Source of the DNA: UBA7328 sp965247965
GTDB lineage: Bacteria; Bacteroidota; Bacteroidia; Chitinophagales; Saprospiraceae
Direction: 5' to 3'
NCBI GenBank assembly: GCA_965247965.1
Contig: OZ252053.1
Location: 6,448,001-6,512,000 of the forward strand
Length of the DNA stretch: 64,000 nucleotides
Made by a program: the position numbers and the translations under genes
Shown here: piece after piece, positions 53,352 through 62,819 of the stretch
Position numbering within the stretch: position 1 is the stretch's first letter
Layout: each line of letters opens with the position of its first letter
The notes under the pieces: model-generated
Seen by the model: the letters and a program-made list of their open reading frames with translations, nothing else
The model's database searches: none
Told to the model about the DNA's origin: nothing

Positions 53352-55487
53352 TTAAAACCGACTTTTTTGTTTTCTATCTCCAGTTTTTGGAGCATCTCCT
53401 AATTTTTCACCGTTCTCTGCTAATTTGACCAATAGGGCACTTGGCTCAAAAATCTCACTTCCTGTAAGATCTTTATAGTTCTTGAGTTTCGAAATAACTT
53501 CTTTAAGACCTAAAGTGTTTGCATAGTGCATTGGCCCGCCTCTCCAAATTGGAAACCCATATCCATTAATATACACTACATCAAGATCGGCAGATCTTTG
53601 TGCCACGCCTTCTAAAAGAATATTTACACCTATATTAACCAGGGAAAGTATACATCTTTCAACTATTTCATTATCCGATATTTCTCTTCGTGTAAAACCA
53701 TTCTCAGTCGAAATTCTATAATAAATATCTTCATTCTCAAGGGCAGGAATTGGTGCTCTGGATCCTTTGTTGTAGTTGTAGTATCCCTTACCATTCTTTT
53801 GACCAAATCGGCCTTGTTCACAAAGTTCATGGCTTATTTTTCCATGGACAGGAGCTTCTGTCCCTTCGAGCTTTCTGGCTCGCCACCTCAAATCAAGGCC
53901 TACGAGATCCATCATTCGGAAAGGACCCATTTTAAGACCAAAAGTCTCAAGGGCCTGATCAACTTGATGAGGAAGCGCTCCCTCCAATAAGAGCATATTT
54001 GCCTGAATTGTATATCCTTCCAACATTCTATTCCCGATAAATCCCGGCGCATTTAAGGAAACCACCGCAGCTTTTTTTAGTTTCTTTCCCATTGCCATAA
54101 TGGTGGCAAGGGTTTCGTGCGATGTCTTTTCACCTCTGACAACCTCTAGAAGTCTCATAATATTGGCAGGGCTAAAAAAATGAGTACCCACTACCAGTTC
54201 AGGTCTTTTAGTAACTGAAGCTATCGCATCAATATCGAGCCCGGAAGTATTACTGGCAAGTATAGCTCCCTCTTTTACGACATCATCAAGGGTCTTAAAA
54301 ATTTTCTTTTTGAGATCGAGGTTTTCGTATACAGCTTCAATCACTATATCTGCATCAGCAAGATCACCATAGGCCAAGCCGGATGAAATGAGCCCAAAAG
54401 TCGTCTCTTTTTGCTCTTGTGTCATTCTTCCGCGATCTATCATGATCTGGTAGTTTTTTTCGATAACGGAGATACCTCTCTGAAGATTTTGATCGTCTTG
54501 ATCAATGACATGAACAGGGATACCTGCATTTGCAAAACACATGGCAATTCCCCCCCCCATCGTACCCGATCCGATGATTCCCGCTTTTCGAATTGTCTGA
54601 ACGGGAGTTTCCTTGGGCACATCAGATATTTTGGAAGCCGCTCTCTCTCCAAAGAAAATATGAATCATAGCCGCTCTTTGAGGGTTGTCATGGCATTCGC
54701 GAAAGTATTCTCTTTCTTTTTTCAAGCCTTCATCAAAATCATCACAATTAATAGCAGCTTCAACACATTGAATAATCTTTCCGGGCGCGAATTCACCTCT
54801 TCTTTTCTTTGTAGCCAAGGCTTTGGCTTCGAGAAGAATAATCTCAGAGCCTCTCGCTTCAATAACTTTTTTGTTTAAATCTCTTACTCGTGGATGTTTG
54901 TCATTTTCTTTAGATTTTTCAATCGCAAAAGCTATCGAATCTTCCAAGGCATGATCAGATACCCTATCAACAATACCCATTGATAGCGCTTTTTGAGCGG
55001 GAACATGAGCACCTGAAAGCATCATTTTTAATGCTTCGTCCGGGCCGACAAGCCTGGGCAGTCTTTGCGTACCCCCAGCTCCGGGCAGAATTCCCAGGTT
55101 AACTTCAGGAAAACCAACAAATGCATTCTGGCTTGCTATTCTGTAATTACAGCATAAGGCCGTTTCAAGTCCACCACCTAGTGCTGCTCCATTTATCGCT
55201 GCAACAACTGGTTTTGTGCAAAACTCCAGATATTCAAGAACTTTTGGGAGACCAGGGGCCTCACTCTTACCACCAAATTCCGATATATCAGCTCCGGCGA
55301 TAAAAAACCTGCCGGATCCTGTGAGTACGACAGCAATAACATTTTCATCAGATTCGGCCTTCTTAATTGAATCGATCAATCCAACTCTGACTCCATCACT
55401 TAGTGGATTTACAGGTGGGTTATCAATGGTGAGTATGGCTGCCCCATCTCTGACTTCATATAAAACAGTTCCTTTCATTTTTTGCAC
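53352..55487 (-). CDS. Multifunctional enoyl-CoA hydratase/3-hydroxyacyl-CoA dehydrogenase
   Basis: A 711-aa beta-oxidation enzyme of the FadJ/peroxisomal bifunctional type. The crotonase domain (residues 1-190) shows FFIAGADISEFGG and AALGGGLETALCCNYRIA, with the catalytic Glu near FPEVNLGILPGAGGTQRLPR. The NAD-binding domain (about 300-480) shows AGIIGSGTMGGGIAMCFANAG. Two 3HCDH C-terminal domains follow (FFSPANIMRLLEVVRG, NAPGFIGNRMLEGY; INGYGFPIWRGGPMHYAN). It hydrates trans-2-enoyl-CoA and oxidises L-3-hydroxyacyl-CoA. It is complete, and is flanked on both sides by IS5-like fragments. The ATG four codons inside (MKGTVLY) is an alternative start. Confidence 0.92.
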   Translation of the reverse strand: MQKMKGTVLYEVRDGAAILTIDNPPVNPLSDGVRVGLIDSIKKAESDENVIAVVLTGSGRFFIAGADISEFGGKSEAPGLPKVLEYLEFCTKPVVAAINGAALGGGLETALCCNYRIASQNAFVGFPEVNLGILPGAGGTQRLPRLVGPDEALKMMLSGAHVPAQKALSMGIVDRVSDHALEDSIAFAIEKSKENDKHPRVRDLNKKVIEARGSEIILLEAKALATKKRRGEFAPGKIIQCVEAAINCDDFDEGLKKEREYFRECHDNPQRAAMIHIFFGERAASKISDVPKETPVQTIRKAGIIGSGTMGGGIAMCFANAGIPVHVIDQDDQNLQRGISVIEKNYQIMIDRGRMTQEQKETTFGLISSGLAYGDLADADIVIEAVYENLDLKKKIFKTLDDVVKEGAILASNTSGLDIDAIASVTKRPELVVGTHFFSPANIMRLLEVVRGEKTSHETLATIMAMGKKLKKAAVVSLNAPGFIGNRMLEGYTIQANMLLLEGALPHQVDQALETFGLKMGPFRMMDLVGLDLRWRARKLEGTEAPVHGKISHELCEQGRFGQKNGKGYYNYNKGSRAPIPALENEDIYYRISTENGFTRREISDNEIVERCILSLVNIGVNILLEGVAQRSADLDVVYINGYGFPIWRGGPMHYANTLGLKEVISKLKNYKDLTGSEIFEPSALLVKLAENGEKLGDAPKTGDRKQKSRF

Positions 55488-55568
55488 TCAATATATAATA
55501 CTTTAATCAGATATTGTCTGATTTCATTAGGCTCGAGACAAATACTGAGAATGGACAAACTCTAAAAT

Positions 55569-55990
55569 TCATTTGCGATGAACATAAACATAATACGCAC
55601 CACAAATGTTTTCTCCATATTTATCATCAAACCAAGTGTGTAAATAGGTTGGCCCTTTCTCGAGCTTTACATGAAAAACAGTGAATTTGTCTTCGGGCCT
55701 AACTTGCTGTACAAGCCCTTCAAAGCCATAAGGGCGCTTTTCTGCAACAGACAGATGATTGACGCCATCGATATATATCTTGGCTCTTGTTATAGGTAAA
55801 GCTACGCCCGCTATACCTCTTCCTGGAGTGATGTCCTTTTGCTCAGGAACTCCGGCTGAAATGGCTGCATCAGCTTCTCGTGGCCAACGCCTCAGCTCAA
55901 ACTCATAGTCCCCTCCTACGGCAGCATCCAAACACCAGTATCCATTCTTACGTAGGGTTTGCTGAAATTCTCCACTAACGACTATAAATA
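55569..55990 (-). pseudogene. Arylsulfatase, C-terminal remnant
   Basis: The frame reads SGEFQQTLRKNGYWCLDAAVGGDYEFELRRWPREA and ends LEKGPTYLHTWFDDKYGENICGAYYVYVHRK. This is the C-terminal subdomain of arylsulfatases that act on sulfated glycans. The catalytic domain with the C-x-P-S-R motif is absent. The break near 55990 is followed by AT-rich sequence and an IS5-like fragment. Confidence 0.7.
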
Positions 55991-56083
55991 ACTATTAATC
56001 AATCATTAATATATAAATTATTAGTGAATATAATAGAATAAGTGCATACTTTTTTGTACCTTATGGTGAAAACGCGTGCACTT

Positions 56084-56323
56084 ATGATTCAATATACACC
56101 TCAGAATCAACTGACTTTGGAAGGTTTTAAAAGTCCGTTTGATCACAAGCTCAATGAGAGCAATAGATGGGTAATTTTAGCGGCCCTACTCCCTTGGGAT
56201 AAACTCGCCAGAGAATATGCTAAAAAGCTAAATTATTCACTGGGCAGATACGGAATTGATATAAGAGTTGTTCTTGGGGCTATGATAATAAAACATAAAG
56301 AAAAGCTGTCAGATCGTAGATAG
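56084..56323 (+). pseudogene. IS5-like transposase, N-terminal fragment
   Basis: MIQYTPQNQLTLEGFKSPFDHKL and WDKLAREYAKKLNYSLGRYGIDIRVVLGAMIIKHKEKLSDRR form the DUF772 N-terminal domain of an IS5-type transposase. It stops before the catalytic core. It is the complementary half to the fragment at 52.5 kb, in the same orientation, but in the wrong order to be one interrupted copy. Confidence 0.8.
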
Positions 56324-56376
56324 CCAACGCTCTCAGGTCTCAGGCTAGCTGAGACGCTAAGAGGTTGGGAAGAGCT

Positions 56377-57474
56377 TCACACATTAAACCGAAAATACAT
56401 AACATCGGCATCCTGGACTACATAATCCTTTCCTTCGACACTCATTTTACCAGCTTCTTTTACCTTAGCTTCTGATCCATATGCAATATAATCGTTGTAT
56501 TTGATCACCTCTACACGAATAAATCCTTTCTCAAAATCAGTGTGGATGACTCCGGCTGCAGCTGGAGCTTTGGTCCCGTCGGGAATCGTCCATGCCCTTG
56601 CTTCTTTTTCTGCGGCTGTAAAAAAAGTGACCAGGTTGAGCAACTTATAAGACGTCCGTATTAATCTATTGAGGCCTGGCTCTTCAAGTCCCAATTCATC
56701 AAGAAATTCTTTTCTTTCTTCTGCGGTCTCCAATTCGGCGATGTCGGCTTCTATGCCTGCGCTAATTAGTAACAATTCGGCATTTTCATCCTTTATAGCT
56801 TCCATCAAATGTCCGGAAAACTCATTTCCGCTCACAGCACTAGATTCATCGATATTGCATACATAAAGTATTGGTTTTGCCGTGAGTAAAAACAATTCTT
56901 TCCATGTTGCTCTGTAATCCTCGTGAAGTTCAAATAACCTTGCAGGCTTCGCAGATGACAGATGACCTATGAGTTTTTCGGTCGTATCTACCAATTTTTT
57001 GTCTTCCTTACTTCCACTTTTGGCCTGTTTGATCAGTATTTCGAGTCTTTTCTCTACTGTTTCTAAGTCTTTGAGTATCAGTTCGGTATCGATGATTTCT
57101 TTATCTCTTACCGGGTCAATTTGCCCATCTACGTGTACTACATTATCGTCTTCGAAGCATCGCACGATATGAATAATAGCATCTACCTCTCTGATGTTCC
57201 CCAAGAATTGATTTCCGAGGCCTTCTCCCTTGCTCGCTCCCTTTATAAGCCCGGCAATGTCAAGAATTTCGATAGTGGTAGCCACCACCTTTTCAGGCTT
57301 AACCAATTCTCCGAGCTTGTCTAGTCTTGGATCGGGAACGGTGATTATGCCAAGATTCGGATCTTTGGTGGCAAATGGATAGTTGGCAGCTAATGCTTTC
57401 GCTGATGTCAATGCATTAAAAAGAGTGGATTTTCCGACATTTGGCAGGCCCACGATCCCGCACTTTAATCCCAT
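56377..57474 (-). CDS. ychF: Redox-regulated ATPase YchF (OLA1 family)
   Basis: About 365 aa from ATG 57474 (MGLKCGIVGLPNVGKSTLFNALTSAKALAANYPFAT). Motifs: G1 GLPNVGKS, switch region, G3 DIAGLIKGASKGEGLGNQFL, and the non-canonical NIDE in place of NKxD that favours ATP. A coiled coil (about 130-210) and the C-terminal TGS domain (ARAWTIPDGTKAPAAAGVIHTDFEKGFIRVEVI) follow. It is a ribosome-associated ATPase linked to stress responses. It starts after a 5' ORF extension (MRPKSKT) that is unlikely to be used. Confidence 0.93.
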   Translation of the reverse strand: MGLKCGIVGLPNVGKSTLFNALTSAKALAANYPFATKDPNLGIITVPDPRLDKLGELVKPEKVVATTIEILDIAGLIKGASKGEGLGNQFLGNIREVDAIIHIVRCFEDDNVVHVDGQIDPVRDKEIIDTELILKDLETVEKRLEILIKQAKSGSKEDKKLVDTTEKLIGHLSSAKPARLFELHEDYRATWKELFLLTAKPILYVCNIDESSAVSGNEFSGHLMEAIKDENAELLLISAGIEADIAELETAEERKEFLDELGLEEPGLNRLIRTSYKLLNLVTFFTAAEKEARAWTIPDGTKAPAAAGVIHTDFEKGFIRVEVIKYNDYIAYGSEAKVKEAGKMSVEGKDYVVQDADVMYFRFNV

Positions 57475-57664
57475 GGTTTTTGATTTTGGGCGCAAATATA
57501 TGAAACGGAGTTCGCAGTCGGCCCTTCGACTTCATTTCGACTTCGCTCAATACAGGCGCTCAGGGCAGGCGGTTGACGACAGACGGGGGAGACGGTAAAA
57601 GAGTTCTTAATGCATAAATGTTTTGCGGAACGAATAACCCCCAACTGGCAAGACGCAACGGCAC

Positions 57665-58387
57665 TTACCCTTCAATATGAAATGAAATCGTAAAAGTCCT
57701 CGACATCAATTTCTCAATAACTCGAGACTCGAGAAGCGATTGATTATAAATCAAAGTATTATTCAAACCTTGTGAAAATTTGAACTCTGGCGAGAAAATG
57801 AAATAGGGAAAGAAGAACTGCATACCCACCCCGATTTCAAACTGAAAGTCATGTGGAGATACCTGGATAAGATTTCGAGCCAATTCTTGTCGTACCATGG
57901 AATTGCTGGCAACATCGTATGAATAACTAAGGCCCGCTACAACAAATGCCCGCTTGTCACGGTACGGAGCGGATTTATATCTGACATGAAACGGAAACTT
58001 TACAAGTATAGATTCCAAATCTCTTTTATCGCCGGGCGTATGCTTTGTTGCATTAAATTCAATGGATCGGGTGGCAAACGAAAATCCGGGTAAGGACCTG
58101 AAATCAAAATTATCTCCAATCTTGAAATTGACAATACCATTTACATCAAAACCAAGTTTTTCAGCCCCCTGGATCACATGTATGTCGGGGTTTCCTATGA
58201 ATTCATCAGATTGTACAGTGAAATACTTGGACGAATTAAAACCCAATGTAATTCCGAAATAATAGCTTTTATTTTTGTATTCGAGGAAGTTGTAGTTCTT
58301 GCCAAGCACCTGGCCAAAGCCAACATGACTGAGTACCGCCAGCGCAACTGGTACAATTACGGCTTTTCGCCAATGTACAAACAACAT
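57665..58387 (-). CDS. porT: PorT-like outer membrane protein (type IX secretion/gliding)
   Basis: About 240 aa from ATG 58387, with a signal peptide (FVHWRKAVIVPVALAVLSHVGFGQ). The PorT pattern is an eight-stranded outer-membrane barrel: YYFGITLGFNSSKYFTVQSDEF, NFDFRSLPGFSFATRSIEF, and the C-terminal strand MSRTFTISFHIEG. In Bacteroidota porT is required for T9SS and often follows ubiE. The 5' end overlaps ubiE by about 30 bases, so the two are coupled. Confidence 0.82.
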   Translation of the reverse strand: MLFVHWRKAVIVPVALAVLSHVGFGQVLGKNYNFLEYKNKSYYFGITLGFNSSKYFTVQSDEFIGNPDIHVIQGAEKLGFDVNGIVNFKIGDNFDFRSLPGFSFATRSIEFNATKHTPGDKRDLESILVKFPFHVRYKSAPYRDKRAFVVAGLSYSYDVASNSMVRQELARNLIQVSPHDFQFEIGVGMQFFFPYFIFSPEFKFSQGLNNTLIYNQSLLESRVIEKLMSRTFTISFHIEG

Positions 58388-59100
58388 ATGCCCAAAGTGA
58401 ACGATCTCCATCTACAGTTTTTAAATCCGCAGCCTTCCAAAACCTTTGTAAAGTCATCGTAATTCGGGAATGACTGTACAGATTCGAACAAATAGGAATA
58501 GGCCGATTTGTCTCTTGAAATCCAACTTCCTATCCTCGGTAATATCTTGCCGAAATAAAAGTTAAACAACTGCTTGAACGGAAATATTGTAGGGCGCGAA
58601 AATTCGAGGACGAAAATTTTTCCACCTCTTTTTAATACTCTGAATATTTCTGAAATCCCCTTTTCCAGATTTTCGAAGTTTCTGACTCCGAAAGATATAC
58701 TCGCTGCATCAAATGTGTGATCATCAAAACGCAAGGATTCAGCATCTCCTTGCTCTAATTGAATTCTGTCCGATAAGCCCTTTTTGTTCACTTTCGCTTG
58801 CGCCAGTTCGATCATTTTCGGAGCCAGATCAAGTCCTGCAATTTGTGCACCTGGTATGAGCTCTGCCTCGATTATCGCAATGTCTGCTGTCCCTGTTGCC
58901 AGGTCGATAATAGACTCCGGCCTGGATTTCTTTACGGCTCTGACCAATTTCTTTTTCCAAATTCTTTCTATACCCATCGAAAGAATTTGATTGAGCCGAT
59001 CATAACTGCCCGATATATTATCAAACATGTTTTTGATCTGCTCTTTTTTGGTGTCGGAGCTTGTTTTGTAGGGAAGAGACATGGTATTAAAATCATCCAA
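58357..59100 (-). CDS. ubiE: Demethylmenaquinone methyltransferase
   Basis: A 247-aa class I methyltransferase. MFDNISGSYDRLNQILSMGIERIWKKKLV is the family opening, DLATGTADIAI the SAM motif, and LDLAPKMIELAQAKV and SFGVRNFENLEKGISEIFRVLKRGGKIFVLEFS complete the signature. In a Bacteroidota setting it makes menaquinone (MenG role), giving the respiratory quinone used by the dehydrogenases described above. It is followed without a gap by porT. Confidence 0.93.
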   Translation of the reverse strand: MDDFNTMSLPYKTSSDTKKEQIKNMFDNISGSYDRLNQILSMGIERIWKKKLVRAVKKSRPESIIDLATGTADIAIIEAELIPGAQIAGLDLAPKMIELAQAKVNKKGLSDRIQLEQGDAESLRFDDHTFDAASISFGVRNFENLEKGISEIFRVLKRGGKIFVLEFSRPTIFPFKQLFNFYFGKILPRIGSWISRDKSAYSYLFESVQSFPNYDDFTKVLEGCGFKNCRWRSFTLGICCLYIGEKP

Positions 59101-59121
59101 ATCGGAAGATAGTTCATTACG

Positions 59122-59370
59122 CTATAAGGAATCCAATTTCTCAATGAAGCTTTTTCTGTTGAGCTCCAAATGCCGTATTACCTGTTTTACAATAAACTCG
59201 GGTATTGGATCAGTATGTGTTTGAATAGTTATAGGTCTGTCTAAACCTGGTCTTGACCATTTTTCATGCCCGCCACGGCCTTTTGAATCTTTCATAATTT
59301 TGAGGCCCTGACTAACAAGAAACTTTCGAAATGCCCTCAGCGGGATGTTAGACAATTTCCTTGTCGACAT
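59122..59370 (-). CDS. hicA: HicA toxin (mRNA interferase)
   Basis: An 82-aa dsRBD-like protein: FRKFLVSQGLKIMKDSKGRGGHEKWSRPG with the catalytic His region, then PITIQTHTDPIPEFIVKQVIRHLEL. It degrades mRNA when free of antitoxin. It lies 11 bases downstream of the antitoxin gene, antitoxin-first order, which is the reverse of the most common hicA-hicB layout. Confidence 0.83.
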   Translation of the reverse strand: MSTRKLSNIPLRAFRKFLVSQGLKIMKDSKGRGGHEKWSRPGLDRPITIQTHTDPIPEFIVKQVIRHLELNRKSFIEKLDSL

Positions 59371-59381
59371 CTTAAACTGAA

Positions 59382-59777
59382 TTACGCTATCACCGGAAAC
59401 GCAACCTCCTTGTGAAAGGTATTTATCGGGTATTTATCAAAAATTTCTGATACGTGTTCATTCTTATTAATGATCGAAAGAATACTGGGTTCTAAAATCT
59501 TTCGCACATTCTTGGTATCCTTATTCAATTTCCAACCTAAACGTCCCAACACCGTCTCCAAAGTTTGATGCTCTGTCGTATAATCAATAAAATCTCGGAA
59601 GACAATTTTGAATGATTTTTTGGCCTCCCTTAAATTTGCTCCGTACCCTGTCAAATCCAGATGCGGCGAGTAGATAAAGTGGACATTATTTTCGTCTTGA
59701 AAATGAAGCAGCAGCAATCTAAGCTTGATTGTCTTCGGCGCATTTTGAACCCCACCTTGATATATGGTTTCCTGCAT
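59382..59777 (-). CDS. hicB: HicB-like antitoxin
   Basis: A 131-aa partner of HicA. VHFIYSPHLDLTGYGANLREAKKSFKIVFRDFIDYTTEHQTLETVLGRLGW is the partial RNase H-like HicB fold. It neutralises HicA and usually autorepresses the operon. No other gene is seen in the roughly 265 bases between its start and gyrA. Confidence 0.72.
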   Translation of the reverse strand: MQETIYQGGVQNAPKTIKLRLLLLHFQDENNVHFIYSPHLDLTGYGANLREAKKSFKIVFRDFIDYTTEHQTLETVLGRLGWKLNKDTKNVRKILEPSILSIINKNEHVSEIFDKYPINTFHKEVAFPVIA

Positions 59778-59999
59778 AACACCAAATTTATTGGATCAAC
59801 GAACTTCATACAAAGCTACATAACTAATACCAATAAGATTGGACGGATAACCTTCACTTTACCGGAAGGCCTATTAAATTCATTTTGTACAACTCGCAAC
59901 CGGCAACACGTAACTGGCAATCAGCAATTCGACTACAATTTTATTGAATTTCTTGCCAATTATTATCCCAAAAGATGCTCGTTACCCTTAATATTTCCC

Positions 60000-60007
60000 T
60001 ACCTTCG
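60000..60007 (+). promoter_or_regulatory. Possible -7 box of gyrA
   Basis: taccttcg is close to the TAnnTTTG consensus and lies about 36 bases before the gyrA ATG, after an AT-rich stretch. One mismatch; -33 element not clear. Confidence 0.35.
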
Positions 60008-60042
60008 CACACTCTTATATAAGACGAAATTATAGAACATTA

Positions 60043-62508
60043 ATGGCTGATACACAAAGGATTGTTCCCATAAATATTGAGGACGAAATGAAGTCTGCCT
60101 ACATCGATTATTCGATGTCGGTCATAGTAGCCCGGGCGCTTCCCGATGTGCGCGACGGACTCAAACCTGTCCACCGTAGAATTCTCTTCGGTATGCACGA
60201 ATTGGGCATTACTTCAGGCAGACCTCACAAGAAATCAGCCAGAATAGTGGGAGACGTTTTGGGTAAGTATCATCCGCATGGCGACGGTGCGGTATACGAC
60301 GCAATGGTACGACTTGCCCAGGAATGGAATGTGAGGTATCCTTTGATAGATAAGCAGGGAAATTTTGGGTCCGTCGAAGGTGATAACCCCGCAGCAATGC
60401 GATATACCGAAGCCAGGTTGGCGCGCTTGAGCGATGACATTTTGGATGACATTAAAAAAGAAACGGTTGACTTCCGTCTCAATTTTGATGACTCTCTCGA
60501 AGAACCTATAGTGCTGCCTTCTAAAATACCTGTGCTTCTTGTCAATGGCGCCTCAGGAATAGCCGTAGGAATGGCGACGAATATGATGCCGCATAATCTG
60601 TCAGAAGTGATTGATGGTGTTATGGCTACTGTCGATAATCCGGAAATTACTATTGATGAATTAATGCAGTACGTCAAGGCTCCGGATTTTCCGACGGGAG
60701 GTGTGATATACGGTATGGAGGGAGTAAAGGAGGCTTTTCATACAGGCAGAGGAAGGGTAGTCCTGAGAGGAAAAGCTGAAGTACAAATCCTTCCGAATGG
60801 CAAAGAAGAAATCGTCATATCCGAGATACCCTACCAAGTGAACCAAAACACACTGGAGGTCAAAATAAAAGAGGCCGTAGAAGCTGGAAAAATTCAAGGA
60901 GTTTCTGCCATTCACAACCTGACCAATCGGAACGGAATTAGAATTGTGGTTGACCTCAAGCAAGATGCAATTTCGAATGTGGTAGTCAGCCAGCTTTTCA
61001 AACACACACCGCTACAAACCTCATTTGGGGTGAATAATGTAGTGCTCGTCAACGGACGGCCACAGACTTTGAATCTCAAACAGTTGCTGGAAGAGTTTAT
61101 AAAGTTCAGAATAGAGGTCATTGTAAAGAGGACTCAGTATGATTTAAAAAAGGCAGAGGAAAGAGCTCATATTCTCGAAGGACTTCTCATCGCATTGAAT
61201 AATATCGACGAAGTCATCGCGCTGATCAGGGCTTCCAAAACAGTGGAAGAAGCACGCGATGGTTTAATGAAAGAATTCAAGCTCACCGAAATTCAAGCCA
61301 AAGCCATATTAGAAATTAGACTCATGCGCCTCGTGAGCATGGAAATTGCAAAAGTGCAAACGGAATATGACGAGCTGCTCGAGAAAATCAAAGACCTCAA
61401 AGATATTCTAGCAAAAGAAGACCGGCAAAAGATCATCTTAAAAGAGGAATCACTCCAGGTCAAGGAGAAGTTTGGAGACGAGCGCAGAACAGAAATATCT
61501 CACGCCGACGGCGAGATAAGCATTGAAGATATGATACCCAATGAGCGAATGGTCCTTACCATTTCTCACCTGGGATATATCAAAAGAACTTTGGCAAAGG
61601 AATACCGGCAGCAGGGCAGGGGAGGAAGAGGTTCGAAAGGAAGTAAGACTAGGGATACCGATTTTATAGAACATGTATTCGTCGCGGATTCGCATAACTA
61701 TCTCCTGCTTTTTACTGAAAAAGGCAATTGTTTTTGGTTGCGTGTTTATGAGGTTCCGGAAGCTTCCAAGGGTTCGTCCGGTCGTGTAATCCAGAATATT
61801 ATTGCACTGCCCAAAGACGACAAGGTAAAGGCATACATTGTCGTAAAAGATCTGACTGATCCGGATGCTCTACAACAACAGTATATTGTTTTCTGTACAA
61901 AGAAAGGGTTGATTAAGAAAACTTCCCTCGAAGCATTTTCAAGGCCGAGGACAAACGGAATTATTGCCATTAACGTCAACGAAGGCGATCAGCTGCTAGA
62001 AGCAATTCTTACCGAAGGAAAAAGTGAAGTGTTCATTGCTAACAAAGGGGGAAGGGCGATCCGATTTCATGAAGAAAAAGTGCGGGCTATGGGCCGTACT
62101 GCAACGGGAGTCCGTGCGATACGATTGGATAATGAACAGGATGAAGTAGTAGGAATGGTTTGCATCAGCCCGGATAGTGAAGAACAATCCATCCTGGTTT
62201 TATCAGAGAGAGGCTACGGAAAGCGCAGCGATAAGGACGATTATCGAAAGACGAATCGCGGCGGAAAGGGAGTCAAGACGCTTAATGTCACATCAAAAAC
62301 GGGAGAAGTAGTAGGAATAAAAGGTGTTTCTGACCTGGATCATTTGGTCATTGTAACCAAATCCGGTATTATGATTCGCATTAAGGCGAACGACCTTCGG
62401 GTTATGGGCAGAGCGACCCAGGGAGTAAAGATCATATCCCTTGATGAAGGTGATTCTATCGCTGACTTAACTGTTTTGAAAAACGCGGAAAGCGATGAGG
62501 AAGAATAG
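60043..62508 (+). CDS. gyrA: DNA gyrase subunit A
   Basis: A 821-aa type IIA topoisomerase subunit that breaks and rejoins DNA to introduce negative supercoils with GyrB. The catalytic Tyr is Y121 in AAMRYTEARLARL. The C-terminal beta-pinwheel begins after about residue 490 and holds the GyrA box QQGRGGRGSKG, which separates gyrase from topoisomerase IV. In the quinolone-resistance region the text is HPHGDGAVYDAMVR, so the residue equivalent to Ser83 of E. coli is Gly while the Asp87 equivalent is kept. Length is slightly short but normal for Bacteroidota. Confidence 0.95.
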   Translation: MADTQRIVPINIEDEMKSAYIDYSMSVIVARALPDVRDGLKPVHRRILFGMHELGITSGRPHKKSARIVGDVLGKYHPHGDGAVYDAMVRLAQEWNVRYPLIDKQGNFGSVEGDNPAAMRYTEARLARLSDDILDDIKKETVDFRLNFDDSLEEPIVLPSKIPVLLVNGASGIAVGMATNMMPHNLSEVIDGVMATVDNPEITIDELMQYVKAPDFPTGGVIYGMEGVKEAFHTGRGRVVLRGKAEVQILPNGKEEIVISEIPYQVNQNTLEVKIKEAVEAGKIQGVSAIHNLTNRNGIRIVVDLKQDAISNVVVSQLFKHTPLQTSFGVNNVVLVNGRPQTLNLKQLLEEFIKFRIEVIVKRTQYDLKKAEERAHILEGLLIALNNIDEVIALIRASKTVEEARDGLMKEFKLTEIQAKAILEIRLMRLVSMEIAKVQTEYDELLEKIKDLKDILAKEDRQKIILKEESLQVKEKFGDERRTEISHADGEISIEDMIPNERMVLTISHLGYIKRTLAKEYRQQGRGGRGSKGSKTRDTDFIEHVFVADSHNYLLLFTEKGNCFWLRVYEVPEASKGSSGRVIQNIIALPKDDKVKAYIVVKDLTDPDALQQQYIVFCTKKGLIKKTSLEAFSRPRTNGIIAINVNEGDQLLEAILTEGKSEVFIANKGGRAIRFHEEKVRAMGRTATGVRAIRLDNEQDEVVGMVCISPDSEEQSILVLSERGYGKRSDKDDYRKTNRGGKGVKTLNVTSKTGEVVGIKGVSDLDHLVIVTKSGIMIRIKANDLRVMGRATQGVKIISLDEGDSIADLTVLKNAESDEEE

Positions 62509-62520
62509 TAAGTTCAAATT

Positions 62521-62584
62521 TCAGCCAAAGGCTGATCAGCGCTCCGTCGCTGAAGCTTTGGAGCGTAAGAGACCTCTGGCTGAC
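62521..62584 (+). terminator. Branched hairpin after gyrA
   Basis: tcagccaaagg (about 62522) pairs with cctctggctga (about 62573-62583), enclosing a second stem cgctcc...ggagcg. It lies 14 bases after the gyrA stop codon. There is no long T run, so the terminator role is tentative. Confidence 0.45.
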
Positions 62585-62819
62585 AAGTATCAAGATCTGA
62601 CATTTAGGTTTTACTTTTTTCTTTCATATGGATACTTATCCTTACATCACATATGATTTTGGCACCCCCTTTAACACTTCCAAAACTTTTAAATAACAAA
62701 GAATTATTTCCTACAACAATAGTATTTTCGTCCCAAATTTGACTAATAATCGCAATATGCCCGACTTGCGCGGTGCGATCAGAGGGCATTTGACAATTAA
62801 AACAATAAAAAAAATACTG

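Noticed and set aside
52500..56323. One IS5 copy split by insertion of the FadJ-like gene
   Set aside because: The C-terminal half is on the left and the N-terminal half on the right on the same strand, which is the wrong order for a simple interruption.
59778..60042. Possible tRNA or small RNA in the gap before gyrA
   Set aside because: No cloverleaf or conserved T-loop sequence was found; the stretch looks like ordinary AT-rich intergenic DNA.
62604..62789. 61-aa minus-strand frame with QVGHIAIISQIWDENTIVV
   Set aside because: Faintly like part of a CHAP or NlpC/P60 domain, but too short and without catalytic residues to support a gene or relic.
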